DNA of 64,000 nt from Callipepla californica brunnescens (GCA_023055505.1 JALIRH010000007.1:16970273-17034272); one strand, 5' to 3'. Positions 14,501-26,557 are shown, counted from the first letter of the stretch. The notes: a model not told the origin generated them from the sequence alone. Program-made: numbers and translations.

Positions 14501-14679
14501 AGCTTTCTTCATCAGAATACTGAAGATTTTTCTCCTTGTCATCTCATACAAGATTTCAGCTTTACAGCAAGTTGTAGAGGTCATCGTTAGTGCTAAGGTG
14601 ATAACTGATTAAACCTCTGTTCTACGTTTAGTATGGGATTTTTAATTTTAATTGACGTGTTTATAACAATCTGTCTGGT
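8566..14679. other. MCPH1 intron stretch: no gene seen
   Basis: This is about 6 kb of non-CR1 intronic DNA. Small features are a poly-A tract near 9336-9347, a 10-bp inverted pair (GCTTTATCCA/TGGATAAAGC) around it, and a short GTAT/TA microsatellite at about 11871-11892. ORFs of 60-100 codons on both strands match nothing I recognise and have no supporting splice or codon signal. Confidence 0.55.
11871..11892. repeat. Short (GTAT)n/(TA)n microsatellite
   Basis: A simple repeat of TGTG followed by three GTAT-type units grading into TATATA. It is short enough to be only mildly polymorphic. Confidence 0.75.
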
Positions 14680-15393
14680 ATCACAGAATCATAGGGCTCG
14701 GAAGGAACCTCTGGAGAGGCCCCTAATCATCTTTGCAGCCCTCTGCTGGGCTCTTTCTAGGAGATCCCTGTCTTTCTTGAAGGGAGGGTCCCAGAACTGG
14801 ATACAGTACTACAGATGTGGCCTCACCAGGGCAGAGAACGGGGGTGAGGGGAGGGAGAAGAGGAGTGATAACCTCCTTCGACCTTCTGTACATGTTTTTC
14901 CTGATGCACCACAGGATACCATTGTCCTTCTTGGCCACGAGAGCACACTGCTGGCTGACGGCCAACCTGTTGCTGAGAGTTAGACTCTATCCATTCATCC
15001 AGATCATCAGTGAAGAAGTTAAACAAGACCAAAGCCAGTACTGGCCTCTGGGGAGCACTGGTTCCAGGCCTCCAACCAGGCTCTGTGCAGCTATTACAAC
15101 CCTCTGAGCTTTGCCAGTCAGCCAGTTCTCAACCAACCTCATTGTCCACTCATCTGTCTCACACTTCCTAAGCTTAACTACAAGATTGTAATGGGAGACA
15201 GTGTCAAAAGCTTTTCTGAAGTCAACACAGACAACGTCCTCTGCTCTCCTGCTTTCCCCACACCTACCCAGCCAGCCATAACATCATCGAAGCCTACCAG
15301 GTTGGTCAAGTATGACCCCGCGAGGCTGGTCAAGTATGACCTCGCGTCGGTTAATCTATGTTGACTACTCCTGATAACCTTCTTGTCTTCCAT
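14680..15393 (-). mobile_element. CR1 LINE fragment with internal deletion and RT remnant
   Basis: A minus-orientation CR1. The 3' tail ('tcacagaatcatagggc') is joined after about 40 bp to the end of ORF2, so most of the 3' UTR is deleted. It reaches further 5' than the other copies in this window. On the minus strand a segment reads like the reverse transcriptase 'VLFN-F--DL' block (VLFNFFTDDLDE), but the FADD active-site stretch that should follow is lost. Near the 5' end a 24-bp unit is tandemly duplicated (15299-15346). Confidence 0.9.
15299..15346. repeat. 24-bp tandem duplication inside CR1
   Basis: Two adjacent 24-bp copies (15299-15322 and 15323-15346) differ at two positions. Each contains 'ggtcaagtatgacc' and ends in CGCG. 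The duplication keeps the minus-strand reading frame, giving a repeated S-Y-L-T motif. Confidence 0.85.
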
Positions 15394-16316
15394 GAGATAA
15401 CAGCATGCTGATACCGCGTAGTTGTGTTTAGCTGCAAAATCTTTAAAGGGTGCTTGGGAATTTGTGTTTTGTGTAAAGATGTGTCATTCTCCCTGCTTCA
15501 AATCTCTGTATGTCACTGGTCTTCTTTGAATAAGAAAGGATTTTATTGAATTCCCTCTAAACCCCAAAAAAACTCCAATGTTATACAGTGAATTCTTATT
15601 CCCTCTGCCAGTAACTTGAGCAGTGGTGTCTTTGTAGCACCCTCTGTATGGTCCAAAAGGTAAGAATGAGTGCATTAGCGCTTTCATCACTAATATTGCT
15701 TGCATGAAAAAATCCGTGGCTGGCAGTAGAACTATCATGTCAACCCCTACAATACAATCTTAAAATAAAAGTAGACGCATGATTCAGTGAGTTTACAGGA
15801 TGTTTATAAACCTTTGCCTTATGCAGGGCTAGCTAGATTAAATTATTTTCTACATCTCCTACATTCTGTACATAATTTAGTATAGTACGCGTGCATATCA
15901 ACAGTAACTTCTACCATCGTAGTAGTGTGACAGGAATGAAGCTGCATATATGTTATGCCCACATGCAGTAAAGATTTATTTACAGTCTGGAAAATTAGTG
16001 TGTGTACTTCTACAGGGAGGGGGACGAGTTACTGAGTATTTATGTTCTGTCTAAGCTACCCAGTTACTGGGACTCGTTTTAAGCCTACAACTGTTTCTGT
16101 GCTTGCATCTAAGCTCCAATATCCAGCTGCTCAGTTTATATGCATTACTTGCTTAGTATTCTTTAGACTTTGAATTACAATTGCTTGGTTGTGCAGTGAA
16201 AACCTCTTGAAAAGGCTTTTTGCCTTCTACATCCAGAGAAAATCTGGATAAGCTGAGTAGTAGTCTGTCTGTCCTTCCTAGTTCTTAGACAAATAACAGT
16301 AAGAGTATAGGAAAGG
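15394..16316. other. Spacer between two CR1 copies: nothing recognised
   Basis: This is non-coding intronic DNA between two minus-orientation CR1 fragments. No splice-bounded ORF, RNA gene or notable repeat was seen. Confidence 0.5.
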
Positions 16317-16925
16317 AATCATGGAATCATAGAATGGCCTGGGTTGAAAAGGACCACACTGATCATCTAGTTTCAACACCCCTGCCATGGGCAGGGTCGC
16401 CAACCACCAGAGCAGGCTGCCCAGAGCCACATCCAGCCTTGCCTTGAATGCCTCCAGGGATGGGGCATCCACAACCTCTCTGGGCAACCTGTTCCAGTGC
16501 ATCACAACAGTCTGAGTGACAAACTTCCTCCTAACATCTAACCTAAATCTCCACCGTCTTAGTTTAAACCATTCTCCCTTTTCCTGTCACTATCAAACCA
16601 TGTAAACAGTCATTCCCCATCCTGATTATACGCTCCTTTCAAGTACTCTAAGGCCACAGTGAGGTCTCCCCGGAGCCTTCTCTTCTCCAAGCTAAACAAG
16701 CCCAGTTCCCTCAACCTTTCCTCACAGGAGAGATGCTCCAGCCCTCTGATCATTTTGGTGGCCCTCCTCTGGACCTGCTCCAAGAGCTCTGCGTCTTTCC
16801 TGTGCTGGGAACCCCAGGCCTGGACTCAGTACTCCGGATGGGGCCTCACAAGAGCTGAGTAGAGGGAACAATCCCCTCCCTCTCTCTGCTGGCCAGCCCT
16901 TTTTAATGCAGCCCAGGATATAGCT
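16317..16925 (-). mobile_element. CR1 LINE fragment, well preserved
   Basis: This is a comparatively fresh minus-orientation CR1. The tail 'aatcatagaatggcctgggt' is followed by the full 3' UTR, and then by the C-terminal part of ORF2 ('aagctaaacaagcccagttc', 'actcagtactccggatgggg') as far as 'tttttaatgcagcccagg'. The minus strand still reads a CR1-like C-terminus (FKARLDVALGSLLWW). Frame breaks and 5' truncation rule out activity. Confidence 0.95.
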
Positions 16926-19227
16926 GGAACTCGGAAAGGAGGACAGAGTCAGCACTCTGACCTTAGATACTTTGCACAGCTACTTTGAGAAATCACTGTG
17001 AGTCCAAAACCATAAGAAGTCTGGCCAGTTCTCCATCTTTAACCATGTAATAACTGGAAATCTCAAAGCAACAATAAATTCAGTACAGAATTTATAAAAA
17101 TATTTCCAAAAGATTAATAATGATTACATCTGCAGTAAACAGAAGCTGCTGATCTCTCTGCACAAAGAAAATAATCTTAGTGTCAGGTACTGTGCCTACA
17201 CCCGAGTAACTTCTGCAGCATAAAAAGTACTCTGTGTTCACAGCATGGATCGTTATCCCTCAGCTGTAGAACCATCACAGTTTGCTGCTAAAATATAGTT
17301 AAAAAATCCTTTATTTGTTAATCATATCTTTATTGCCACGCTGAAATGTAACAAGTGCTCATGAAAAGAAAGCAGATCATGTTAAGAGTGTCCTTTCTTC
17401 GGTACCTGTGAAGAAGGTGGTACATTCAAAGAAGTTCTTTTCGTGAGCAATTGCCATCTGAAGTGCACCTGGATAAATATTGAAACACTTTTTAATCGGT
17501 TGTGTGTGCTGGCAGCCCCATTTTTACTCAGTGCTGGAGGGTAAATTGTCTTTGCTTCTCACACTTCCTATGGGATCTTCCCACTTGTGATGTAACGAGG
17601 TGAAGAAGAGATTGTATTACACACAGGCAATTACTGCTGCCGTGGAGCAGCAATTACTGCTACTGATCAGGGGAAATGCAGCGCAGAAGTGGAGGTGACT
17701 GTATTTCTCTTAGGAGCTTCTGAGAGTTGCCCAAATATTTCTGCCATAGCAGTTGCATGCATTTGTGTGATGCCAAGTAATCTCTCGGAATGGGTTTATT
17801 TCAGTAGTTCTCACAGAATTGTAAGGGTTTTTCTCCGTTGAATATTGACGTCATTTCAATGAAGCTTTTACTTTGTATTCTAAAAGCCAAGCACTTTGGT
17901 ACTGCTGATTGCTGTAATACGAGTTCCACTCTATATGCAGAGACATTTTAATGTTTCTGCTGTGCTCATTAGCAAGCATCTTTGTTAAACTATTTAAAGG
18001 GAAAAAAATACAGCTTCTCCATTATTATGTAGTCCGTTAAGCAACAGATCATTATTACTGTAATAGATGGAGTGCTGAACACAACCATTTTATATTTTTG
18101 TTACCACAAGAATACTTCATGCAGCCCTGCTTCGATGATACCGATTTTCCTCCGTTGGCATTAAAAAATTGTCAAACATGACTAAATCAAAAAGCAGGAC
18201 ATTTTTGTACCGATTTGCTGACGCCTGCCTCTTTGAGGCCAAGTCTGTATCGTTCGTCTCATTGAACCCCATGAAAAAAAAAAAGATTGAGAAAAGTCCA
18301 TCCTAAGAAATCTGAACGAAGATGAACTGACTGTGCTCAGGCTTTGATATCTTTCACGAAGCTGTTGAAAAGCGAACCATGAAAGCCAGATTTATGGGCT
18401 TTTTTAAAGTTATTTGTAGATTCCCATGACGATTGTGTTCCCATCACTTACATGAGCCTTTAAAACTCAAATGACGCTTAAAAATATTCCTGTTTGGCAC
18501 ACACTGAGTTACGGCCGGGCGCTGCAGCGGCATCCAGCTGAAACTGAAGAGCTAAGAGAAGAATGTACTCCGCCTCTGCTTCAGTCAATGTCTGCCGAGG
18601 CAAAGCGAAAGGACTCACATATTCGTACTTGAAAGATAATAAGAGGTTTGGGGTTTTTTTTTTAGTTAAGAGTAATTTTATTGTGGGTTTAAACAACTCT
18701 TCAGGGAAAGAGCCTTCTGGGAGCGTCTGCATAACCCTTCACATTTGCCAGGCTTTTCCTTTCAGCGAGATCACTGGCTTTGTTATTATTGGAGTGCAAA
18801 TCCTTTTATTTATCACAGCATTATTCATCTGAACTTTGCCAGGTATAGCAAATCTGTTGACAGCGTTGGATGTATCATTTAGTGCTGAAGGCGGAAGGGA
18901 GGATTCCCCACATCCCACAGTCAGCAGAACACACGTAATTTCTGAAGACGTTGCTGCACAGCATCTTGGGTTGATTAAACAGAAAGTCAGATTGTCTAAA
19001 ATGCTTCAGCATCTGAAAAGTCTAAGGTGGCTGTGTTTTTCAGTATGTCACTTGTGTTGTTTTTCCTTTTCCAGAGCAAGTTAGTGCAGAAAAACTCTTC
19101 TTGCTATATTGTTTGCATAGTGAAGCTCCCAGGCCTGCACAGACTTCTACTCCTTCCTAATTGTGCTCAGACAAGTACTATCACTGAGGTCCATGGGCTT
19201 CACTCATGTGCCTAAGGGAGGTTTAGA
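16926..19227. other. MCPH1 intron stretch: no gene seen
   Basis: AT-rich intronic DNA with no recognisable exon. It contains short homopolymers (A10 near 18275, T10 near 18652) and a small CpG cluster at about 18511-18533. Overlapping ORFs of 60-90 codons on both strands look like chance. Confidence 0.5.
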
Positions 19228-19420
19228 GAGTGGTGATGCACTGGAACAGGTTGCCCACAGAGGTTGTGGATGTCCCATCCCTGGAGGCATTCAAGGCAAG
19301 GCTGGATGTGGCTCTGGGCAGCCTGCTCTGGTGATCAGTAACCCTGCACATGGCAGGGGGTTGAAACTCAAGGATCTTTGAGGTCTTTTTCAACCTGGGC
19401 CATTCTATGATTCTATGAAT
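19228..19420 (+). mobile_element. CR1 LINE fragment, 3' end
   Basis: A + orientation CR1 3' end running from 'gcactggaacaggttgccca', through 'ggcattcaaggcaaggctgg' and 'catggcagggggttgaa', to an intact tail of two ATTCTATG units. Its 5' truncation leaves only the ORF2 stop region and the 3' UTR. Confidence 0.95.
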
Positions 19421-19520
19421 ATCGCTGCCAAATGAGCAAATAAGTGAGAGGATCTGAAACAGATGTCACCTATGTCATACCCAATCAAAGGAGCGGGCAC
19501 ACTAGGAAACACACAAATAG

Positions 19521-19885
19521 CCTGCACTGGAGCCCGGTGTCCAACTCTGGGCACAGCACTTCAAGAAGGATGTGGAGAGCATCCAGGGGAGCATAACAAA
19601 GTGATCAGAGGTCTAGAAAATATGACCCATGAGCAAAGACTGAAAGAACTGTGTTTGTTTAGTCTAGGGAAGAGAAGACCGAAGGGAGACATGATAGCAG
19701 TCTTCAAATATTTTAAAGGTTGTTGCAAATAGGAAGAGAATAAATTGTTCTCCATGTCCGTTGGCACCAGGACAAGAAGTAATGGGCTCAAAATGCAGCG
19801 AAGGCAATTGAGGTTGTATTGTTAGGAAAAGCTTTCTGCCTGTAAGGGAAGATAAGCACCGGATTGTGCATGGAGGCTGAGAATT
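19521..19885 (+). mobile_element. CR1 LINE fragment, older copy
   Basis: A second + orientation CR1 piece about 100 bp after the previous one. It covers the ORF2 C-terminus ('cagcacttcaagaaggatgt', 'gagcaaagactgaaagaact') and part of the 3' UTR, without a recognisable tail. It is more diverged than its neighbour and overlaps the same element regions, so it is a separate, older insertion and not the missing 5' part of the first. Confidence 0.85.
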
Positions 19886-21641
19886 TCTATCTTTAATGTT
19901 CTTATGATTCCTGGCGGCTTGTCACTTTGGTATATGTCACTCAGTGGTGTGCCAGTGGTGAGTGACATAGAGGCAGCGGTGGCAAAGTGCTACACCGCTT
20001 CTGAGGGGCACCTGGCACAGTATCTGAGTGAGGAAAAAAGTACCCAGTGAGAACTGGAAATTATCTGCAGAATTTTGAAATAAGCTGTGAATGTTTTATG
20101 ATCCAGAAGCATGCTGCTTCCTCGAGCCAGTAGCGATGAAAGACATTCAGTAATGAAAGTGTCCTTACCTTTCACAAGTAAATTCTTTGTGTAGAAACCG
20201 AATGCAAATGTGTCTAATTGAGAAAAATGTGCAGTTGCAGACACAGCAAAATGAGCACATCCTACGGTCCTCCCAGTCTGCTTCTGAGCAACCCGTACTG
20301 GAAACACAGCTCCTTCATTTCAGAAGGGAAAAGACTTGTTGTTTCACCCCAGTTTGTTTTCATTAATCTATAGCTGATAGCGTTGATATTACCTGGTATT
20401 TAAAAATAGTTCTAGCTTTGGAAAACAAGGAAATTAAACTAAAAATAAGTGAATTGGTTATTTTTTTTCCTGCAAAAATTTTCTCCGCCGGAAAAAATGG
20501 TTCAAAACATCTTCCAGTGTAATTTTGAATGCCCGCCAAACAGCAGTTTGCCAAACGTTTTCATGCCGTATTCCCGCTGAGACTCGGCCTCTCAGAAAAC
20601 AAATTGGTGAAATTAACTTTTCTTATCAGTCCATGGGATTTGAGAGAAGCACGGTCGCCTGCCAACACATAGTGGAAAGAAACACTGTTAGCTACATCAT
20701 CTGGCTTCGAGCTCTCTTCCCTTCCTTCACCCTCATCTTGGTGGGGAAACATTTACACGAAGAGCTGTGCAGAGGAGGGGAAGAAACTGTTTTGAAGAAG
20801 TTTCCAGATACTGCGGGTCTTTGCAGTATGTCATTCGTCTTTCTTTTGCTTTCCTTTTTATTTCTGCAAGTTTCATTTCTTTTCCTGGAGCCATTTTTCC
20901 ACGCTGCCTGTTAAAACTTTTTCCCTGTGCTTCTGGCTGCGGGCACAGCGCGCGGGTCTCTAGGGAACACACGTGCACGGCTGCCAGGCTGCGGGTGTGC
21001 CGGGGTGCTCCTGTCTGTCTGAAGGACCGTGCCTCTCTAATTCGTCAGAAAGAGATCTTCTGTTTTAGCCTAAAGATACCAGAGCCAAGGGACTATTTCT
21101 GTGAGGAAAGCTGGTGATACTGAATTTTAATATCTACAGTCCTCTGCTGCTTGCATTTGATAAATCATGTTTATTATTAAGATACAGTAGCAAGTACACA
21201 ATTGCTTTTCCTACATTTACTTCTCTCTGTTCAATAGCAGAAATTAAGAATAGGGATTTACCATAACGCTTACATCTGCTGTGTAATGTATGCACAAGTT
21301 TTAGACGTGTATAACTGTATATTTTTGAAGCTTCACAGTTCAGATTGCAGCCTACAGATGCAGCTTCCATTAGTTGCAGTAACTCAGAAGGGTATACTCC
21401 ATTTAGCTTTTGTGAAGTATTATTATTCAAATGGCATTTTAGACTGCGGATTTATGCACATGCCATGCTCAGAACGTACACTGAAAATTGTGCTGTTCAT
21501 AGCACATTAGCAGTTTAATCAATGAAAAATGACCATGTACATCCAGGAAAAAATTGTTTTCTTGCATTTTCTATCGCATAAATTCAGGTTTCCATTCAGA
21601 GATACAGCTTAATGGCTCAGAAGGAAAAATAATTGCTGAAA
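19886..21641. other. MCPH1 intron stretch with small CpG-rich patch
   Basis: No gene was recognised. Around 20937-21030 there is a short GC- and CpG-rich patch (about ten CpG in 95 bp, including GCGCGCG). Overlapping ORFs of up to 129 codons sit at 20525-21117 on both strands; they resemble no known family and are treated as chance. Confidence 0.5.
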
Positions 21642-21788
21642 ATGTGGAGTCTCCTTCTCTGGAGATGTTCAAGACCTGCCCGGATGCCCACCTGTGCAAC
21701 CTGGGCTAGGGAGCTGCTTTGGCAGGGGGCTGCACTCAATATTTGTCCCTAGAGGTCCCTTCCAACCCCTACAATTGTGTGATTCTGA
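21642..21788 (+). mobile_element. CR1 LINE fragment, 3' UTR only
   Basis: A short + orientation CR1 3' end. It contains 'ctctggagatgttcaagacc', 'ctagggagctgctttggcag' and 'gtcccttccaacccctacaa', and ends in a degenerate 'tgtgtgattctgat' tail. The same CR1 group appears in minus orientation at 24677-25288 and 41089-41340. Confidence 0.9.
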
Positions 21789-24676
21789 TTTTTAGCTTTT
21801 TATATGCATCCTAAACCAACCTTTGAACATGTAGCTTTGGTTTTTCTTCTTACTCTGATCCAATTGAATATCTCCTTAAAGCCTTACACCTATGTCATGA
21901 TTCTCTTGATGATGAATGTGTGCCATCCATTCTTGTTCTTAGGTTTAAGTTTTTCTCATAAAATTAAAACCCAAAAAAGAGGGTGGATGGAAAAGAAACA
22001 GACGTTGGCTTGTAAAAATACATTTGTTTCAGCATTTCACACAGTGAGAGCAAACATGCCATCAGACAGTTCCCCCCTCTTGCTCTCTGCTCTCCTCCTC
22101 TTGCTGCTGTGACTCAGGTCCTCATTTAACAAGCAGGTAATACACACACGGCTGTGATGGCCGTTTCCTGGGCCTCAAAGATCACATCCTCAGACTTGCA
22201 GAGTTTGTTCCTGCACCCCACGTAGCAGGAGCTGTTTTCATATAATTTTAGGCAAAGTTACAAAGGTGATACATATATTTTTTCTAATACATGCTCTTTT
22301 GGTTTATGGGGATTGGAAAGCAACCACAGGAAGGAGGACTGCTGATGAAGTGTATTTCTTTTTTATAACGAGGAGTTCTATTTATTTATCAGATTTTCTG
22401 CATCCATTTTATTTCTGCCAAGATTGATCTTTCCTTTCAAAATGTTAAGCTCCACAAGCATGCATTTGTGGCACATCTATGACAAGTGCATACGTGTAAC
22501 AGCCATCGTCCAGCCGCGGGTTGGAATGCGGTCAACACTTGGGATCATAGCAAGAAGTGTAAATAGATGCTTTCAAGAGAGATTTTTTGGGGGACCTTTT
22601 GCTAATAAAGACCTAAATAAGACCTACCACACACGTTAGTTTTTGCTGTGGTGGCAGCACATAAATGCTTCCAGGGAAAACGTGTGAGGCGGTGGGGATG
22701 CAGTCAGCCCTTTTAGGTCATACTCCATGAAATGTGTGAAACAGCAGGACTGCCTGAGTTGTATTTTGAGTTCTACCTAAAACAAGACCTGTTGCATTTT
22801 CAAGATAACATCTTACCAGAATTAACCATTTTCAGCTTTAAAATCAGAGTTCCAGGCTGACAAAAGTAGTGACATCATTCTCCACAAAGTAAACATGATT
22901 TGCTTTAGGTAAACGAACGTGAAACTGTTGGTAGTTGTCCTTCCAGTGCCCTTGCCGCTGATTTGTCCGAATTACCAGCTTCAGCTTTTCTCTGTGTCTG
23001 AACAGATAGGACAGCATTGTATCACTGATGTGAGGTGGCTACTATTTTTCACTTGACTACAGTCCGTTCTTCAGTTCGCTGACCATGCTTACCACAAGCA
23101 GTTTGCTAGTTTCGTGATTGCGTGGGTTTTTCTTTACTGGTAAAACGGAATGGTTGCCGTCCCAGTAACAGCAAAGCTGTGAGACTGCCCGTAGGCACTG
23201 CTCAGAGTTCTCTGTCCTTGAGCAAGTCCCATTTTAAGGCACTGCCTGTGGCCCCAGCCTCACAAGGCCCGTTGGCCAGTGCTAACTCTGGACCGAATCC
23301 CAAACCTGATATCGCACGCTACAGGAGCACAGCGCTTAGCTGTCTGTGTGGCGTGACCCCAAGATGCCCAGCAGCCAGATGGTTTCTGCTCAGACAGAGG
23401 TAGGTGGTACATCCAGAGTTCACAGTCAGATCTTCTGCACATGCGTGAGGTATCGTGTGCCAACATACGTACTGAAATTGCAATCAGACGTTCTCACTGA
23501 CGGAGTGATGGAGAGTTCTCTGCCCACGTGTCATTTATCTGGCCAAGAGTTAACCGCTCTCAGCTGAGCTCGGGTCCTCCAACAACGTAACTCTGCTTTG
23601 ATGCTGTGCTCCACAGAATTATTTAGAGGCTGTTTGACTTCCATGAGACAAGAGTATGGGCCATGCCACTCGTAAATCTAAGCTCACAAAAGAGAAGAAA
23701 ATAAAGGCTATTTTTTGGACTGTGCTCGATGGTGGGGCTTTTTTTGGCCTGGTTCTTCAATAGCAGTTGCTGTCTTTATAACTTACTGAATTTGGAAAAC
23801 AACGAAGCAGCTTAGTTTTATTCTCCAGAGAGCAGCCAAGGAATTAACAATAACAGAAATGCCAATTTTGTACTGATGGACGAGAGCTCAGAAGTAAGTA
23901 CTGACTTGTCCAAGAGCAGCACAGAGAACAGTGGCACAGAAATGCTGTGAGCTGTGAAGCCATACGTGAGCACGGGCTCCATGCTTCTTGCTGCTTCACC
24001 CGCGTGGTGGTCACAAGTGCCACAGCAATGCACGCTGACCTTTTTCTAAGGCTCTGTGAAGGCTCCACGGATCTCTTTAACTTTAAAGCCTCTGTTAGCC
24101 ACGTGAAGGCTCCTATTTGGCTGCACGTCCAGGAAGCACACGTACTATTGCATTAAAATCTCAAGTGCCTGTGGTTTCACAGCACACTGGTGCCAGGGCT
24201 GGGGAAAGGAATCCACTCAACAAGTAATCCTTTCAGCTACCAGTTACACCTCTTCGCTGACTGCAGTTTCACATGCAGCCGTCTTACACACACAGTGTCC
24301 CTATTGCTAAGCAAGATGCTCACGCTGGTCATCTGGATGAAAAAAAGCTAGATTTTTCATTGACTTTAGTATAGTATGAGAAGTTTGCATTGATTACCAT
24401 GGGTTGTGCAGTCGTTCTGTGCACTGTTTTTCTTTATGCACAATGTAGCTAAAGGCAGTCATTCAAATGCTGAGCCACTGTGCCATCTGAGATAAAAGTA
24501 AGAACATTTACTCCATGTAGACAGGTTTTCACTGGGTAGCATTAGTGGCTGTACTGCATTCATAGAGGACTTTCTGTTTTGCTATTGTGGAGACAAAAGT
24601 GTTTACATGAAACTTGATTTGCTCTGAGTTCTGTTACGTTTGTGTCACTTCATTTATCTGAGAGAAAATACAGTTA
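21789..24676. other. MCPH1 intron stretch: no gene seen
   Basis: Intronic DNA with moderately frequent CpG and no CR1 copy. ORFs of 60-93 codons at 23122-24156 on both strands show no recognisable domain. No RNA gene was identified. Confidence 0.5.
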
Positions 24677-25288
24677 ATCACAGAATCACAGAACTGTAGG
24701 GATTGGAAAGGACCTCTAGAGATCATGGAGTCCAACCCCCTGCCACAGCAGCTCCCTAGCCCAGGTTGCACAGGTAGGCGTCCAGGTGGGTCTTGAACAT
24801 CTCCAGAGAAGGAGACTCCACCACCTCTGTGTGCAGCCTGTGCCAGTGCTCCGTCACTGCACTGTGAAGAAGTTCCCACACACATTTGTGCAGAACTTCC
24901 TATGCCTCAGTTTGTGGCTATTTCCCCTTGTCCTATCACCACACACTGCTGAGAAGAATCCAGCCTCGTCCCTTTGCTTCCTGCATCTTAGACATGGATC
25001 AGATCCCCTCTGAGTCTTCTTTTTTCAAGGCTGAACAGGCCCAGATCTCTCAGCCTCTCCTCATTAAGGAGGTGTTCCAGGCCCTTTATCATCTTTGTAG
25101 CCCTCAACTGGACTCTTTCCAGGAGGTCCTTGTATTTTTTGTACCAGGGAGCCCAGAACTGGACACAGTACTCCAGTTGAGGCCTCACCAGTGCAGAGTA
25201 GAGGGGGAGGATCACCTCCCTTGACCTGCTGGGCATCCTCTTTTTAATGCACCTCGGGATCCCATTGGCCTTCTTGGACACAAGAAGT
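24677..25288 (-). mobile_element. CR1 LINE fragment just upstream of MCPH1 exon
   Basis: A minus-orientation CR1 with its tail at 24677 ('atcacagaatcacagaactg'), the full 3' UTR and the end of ORF2. The minus strand keeps an uninterrupted reading of the CR1 reverse transcriptase C-terminus of about 100 codons, including '[11 protein letters not shown]' and '[15 protein letters not shown]'. It ends about 140 bp before the MCPH1 coding exon at 25429. Confidence 0.95.
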
Positions 25289-25428
25289 TGACGCAAGAGT
25301 TTCTGATACAGCAGAAAAGTTCATATTCATATACTATAATTCTTATTTGTTGAATTGAAGACAATGATCCTTTTTATTCGGAGTGGAGAGATAATGCAAT
25401 TTTAATGAATTTGTTTCCTCAAATGCAG

Positions 25429-25666
25429 ATCTGCAGACTTCAGCGTCACCTATCAACTGGAAACTACCAGCTGGATCTGTTCACCAACCAGCCTGCCATG
25501 TTCGTATCCCCCACCAGTCAGCCACCCTGCAGAAAGCTCACGGAACTCATAGAGCTGTCAGGAGGAAAAATATGTAAAGCCCTCCGTCAGGCAAAAATCT
25601 GCATAGGAAAATACCCAGGAAAGAAGTACCAGGAAATAAAATGTTTATCAGAAAAATGGATATTAG
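25429..25666 (+). CDS. MCPH1: MCPH1 (microcephalin) last-but-one coding exon, C-terminal BRCT domain
   Basis: Microcephalin is a nuclear BRCT-domain protein of the DNA damage response and of chromosome condensation timing; human loss causes primary microcephaly. This 238-nt exon encodes 79 residues plus one base. The reading gives FVSP, a Gly-Gly turn in LSGGKI, IGKYPGKK and SEKWIL, matching the order and spacing of the human C-terminal BRCT repeat, including the conserved BRCT tryptophan. The acceptor is 'ttgtttcctcaaatgcag' and the donor is GTAAGA. The upstream junction is phase 0 if the first AG is used, and the exon ends in phase 1, so its last G joins AT of the next exon to make Asp. The preceding exons are outside the window. 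Two minus-orientation CR1 copies crowd the exon on both sides. I am sure of the family and nearly sure of the borders. Confidence 0.95.
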
Positions 25667-26557
25667 GTAAGACACAAGACTTCAGTGCATATAAAATATT
25701 ATGGAATGTGTATTCAAAAATTGTCTGCCTCCTCTCCAGAATGAACAGTCCCAGCTCGCTCAGTTGCTCCTCATAGGATCTGTGCTCCAGACCCCTCACA
25801 TCTTTGTTGCCCTTCTCTGGACACACTCCAGAGCCTCAAAGTCTTTCTTGCAGTGAGAGGCCCAAAACCATATTCCAGGGAGCTGAGTGGGCCAAGCTCA
25901 GCCCATCAGCGGCGCTGTGTATCCAACTGCAGGGAGTCTTGCACATAGATAAACCACTGAATTCTTTGTGCCTTCTCCAAATTCATCTCATTTCTTTTGC
26001 ATTCTGCTAGTGCCTTGTCTCAGTGCTATCCTCTGCTCATGAGGCGTGGTTACGGCAGCTCCAGCTAATGGGTCTGACGTGATGAATCAGCAGAACTTGT
26101 AAAAACTGTTTCTGAGTGATAACCTCAACAGGTACAGGGCTTTGAAGCTTCGCCCCTTTCTCAGCAACACAATCACAGAATAATAAGAAGAACGGTGACA
26201 GCCTGGCCCTACATATTCTCATCTTAATCAAATAAATCAAACCAAATCTGAAGTTCTGTCTTGTCTTTGACACTTCAGTGGTACAATCCAATTGCCCTGT
26301 GGTTATGTGCTGCTGGTACCAACTGCCAGTAAACTCACTGCATGTTGACCACAGCAGAATGCCTACAGGTAAATCATGCAGCACCTTCGTTAAACTTAAG
26401 TAAATTATGTTTGCAGCATTATCTTCTGTCTGCATTTAGTTTTAGGGTCTTTCTCTGTCTGTTTTAGATCAGCAATTGCTCTGAAGTACATTATTGCTTT
26501 ATAATCTGTTTCTTGTGCACTTGATCTCAAACAATCCTGCCTTTTTATTTCTTCTAG
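25667..26557 (+). other. MCPH1: MCPH1 last intron
   Basis: This intron is 891 bp long. It starts with GTAAGA and ends with a pyrimidine-rich tract and TAG ('ctttttatttcttctag'). A CR1 fragment sits near its 5' end. From 25882 to the acceptor I see no further gene or repeat. Borders were set by the protein match on both sides. Confidence 0.93.
25726..25881 (-). mobile_element. CR1 LINE fragment in last MCPH1 intron
   Basis: A minus-orientation internal CR1 piece ('agaatgaacagtcccagctc' ... 'cttctctggacacactccag') that has lost its tail and 5' part. It begins only about 60 bp after the exon donor. Because the exon lies between it and the CR1 at 24677-25288, the two are separate insertions. Confidence 0.9.

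Noticed and set aside
20525..21117. ORFs of 129 and 116 codons, one with a hydrophobic end
   Set aside because: Phe/Leu-rich stretches come from T-rich DNA; there is no known family and no splice-bounded structure.
24988..25296. 102-codon minus-strand ORF
   Set aside because: It reads as the CR1 reverse transcriptase C-terminus, so it is part of the transposon fragment and not a host gene.
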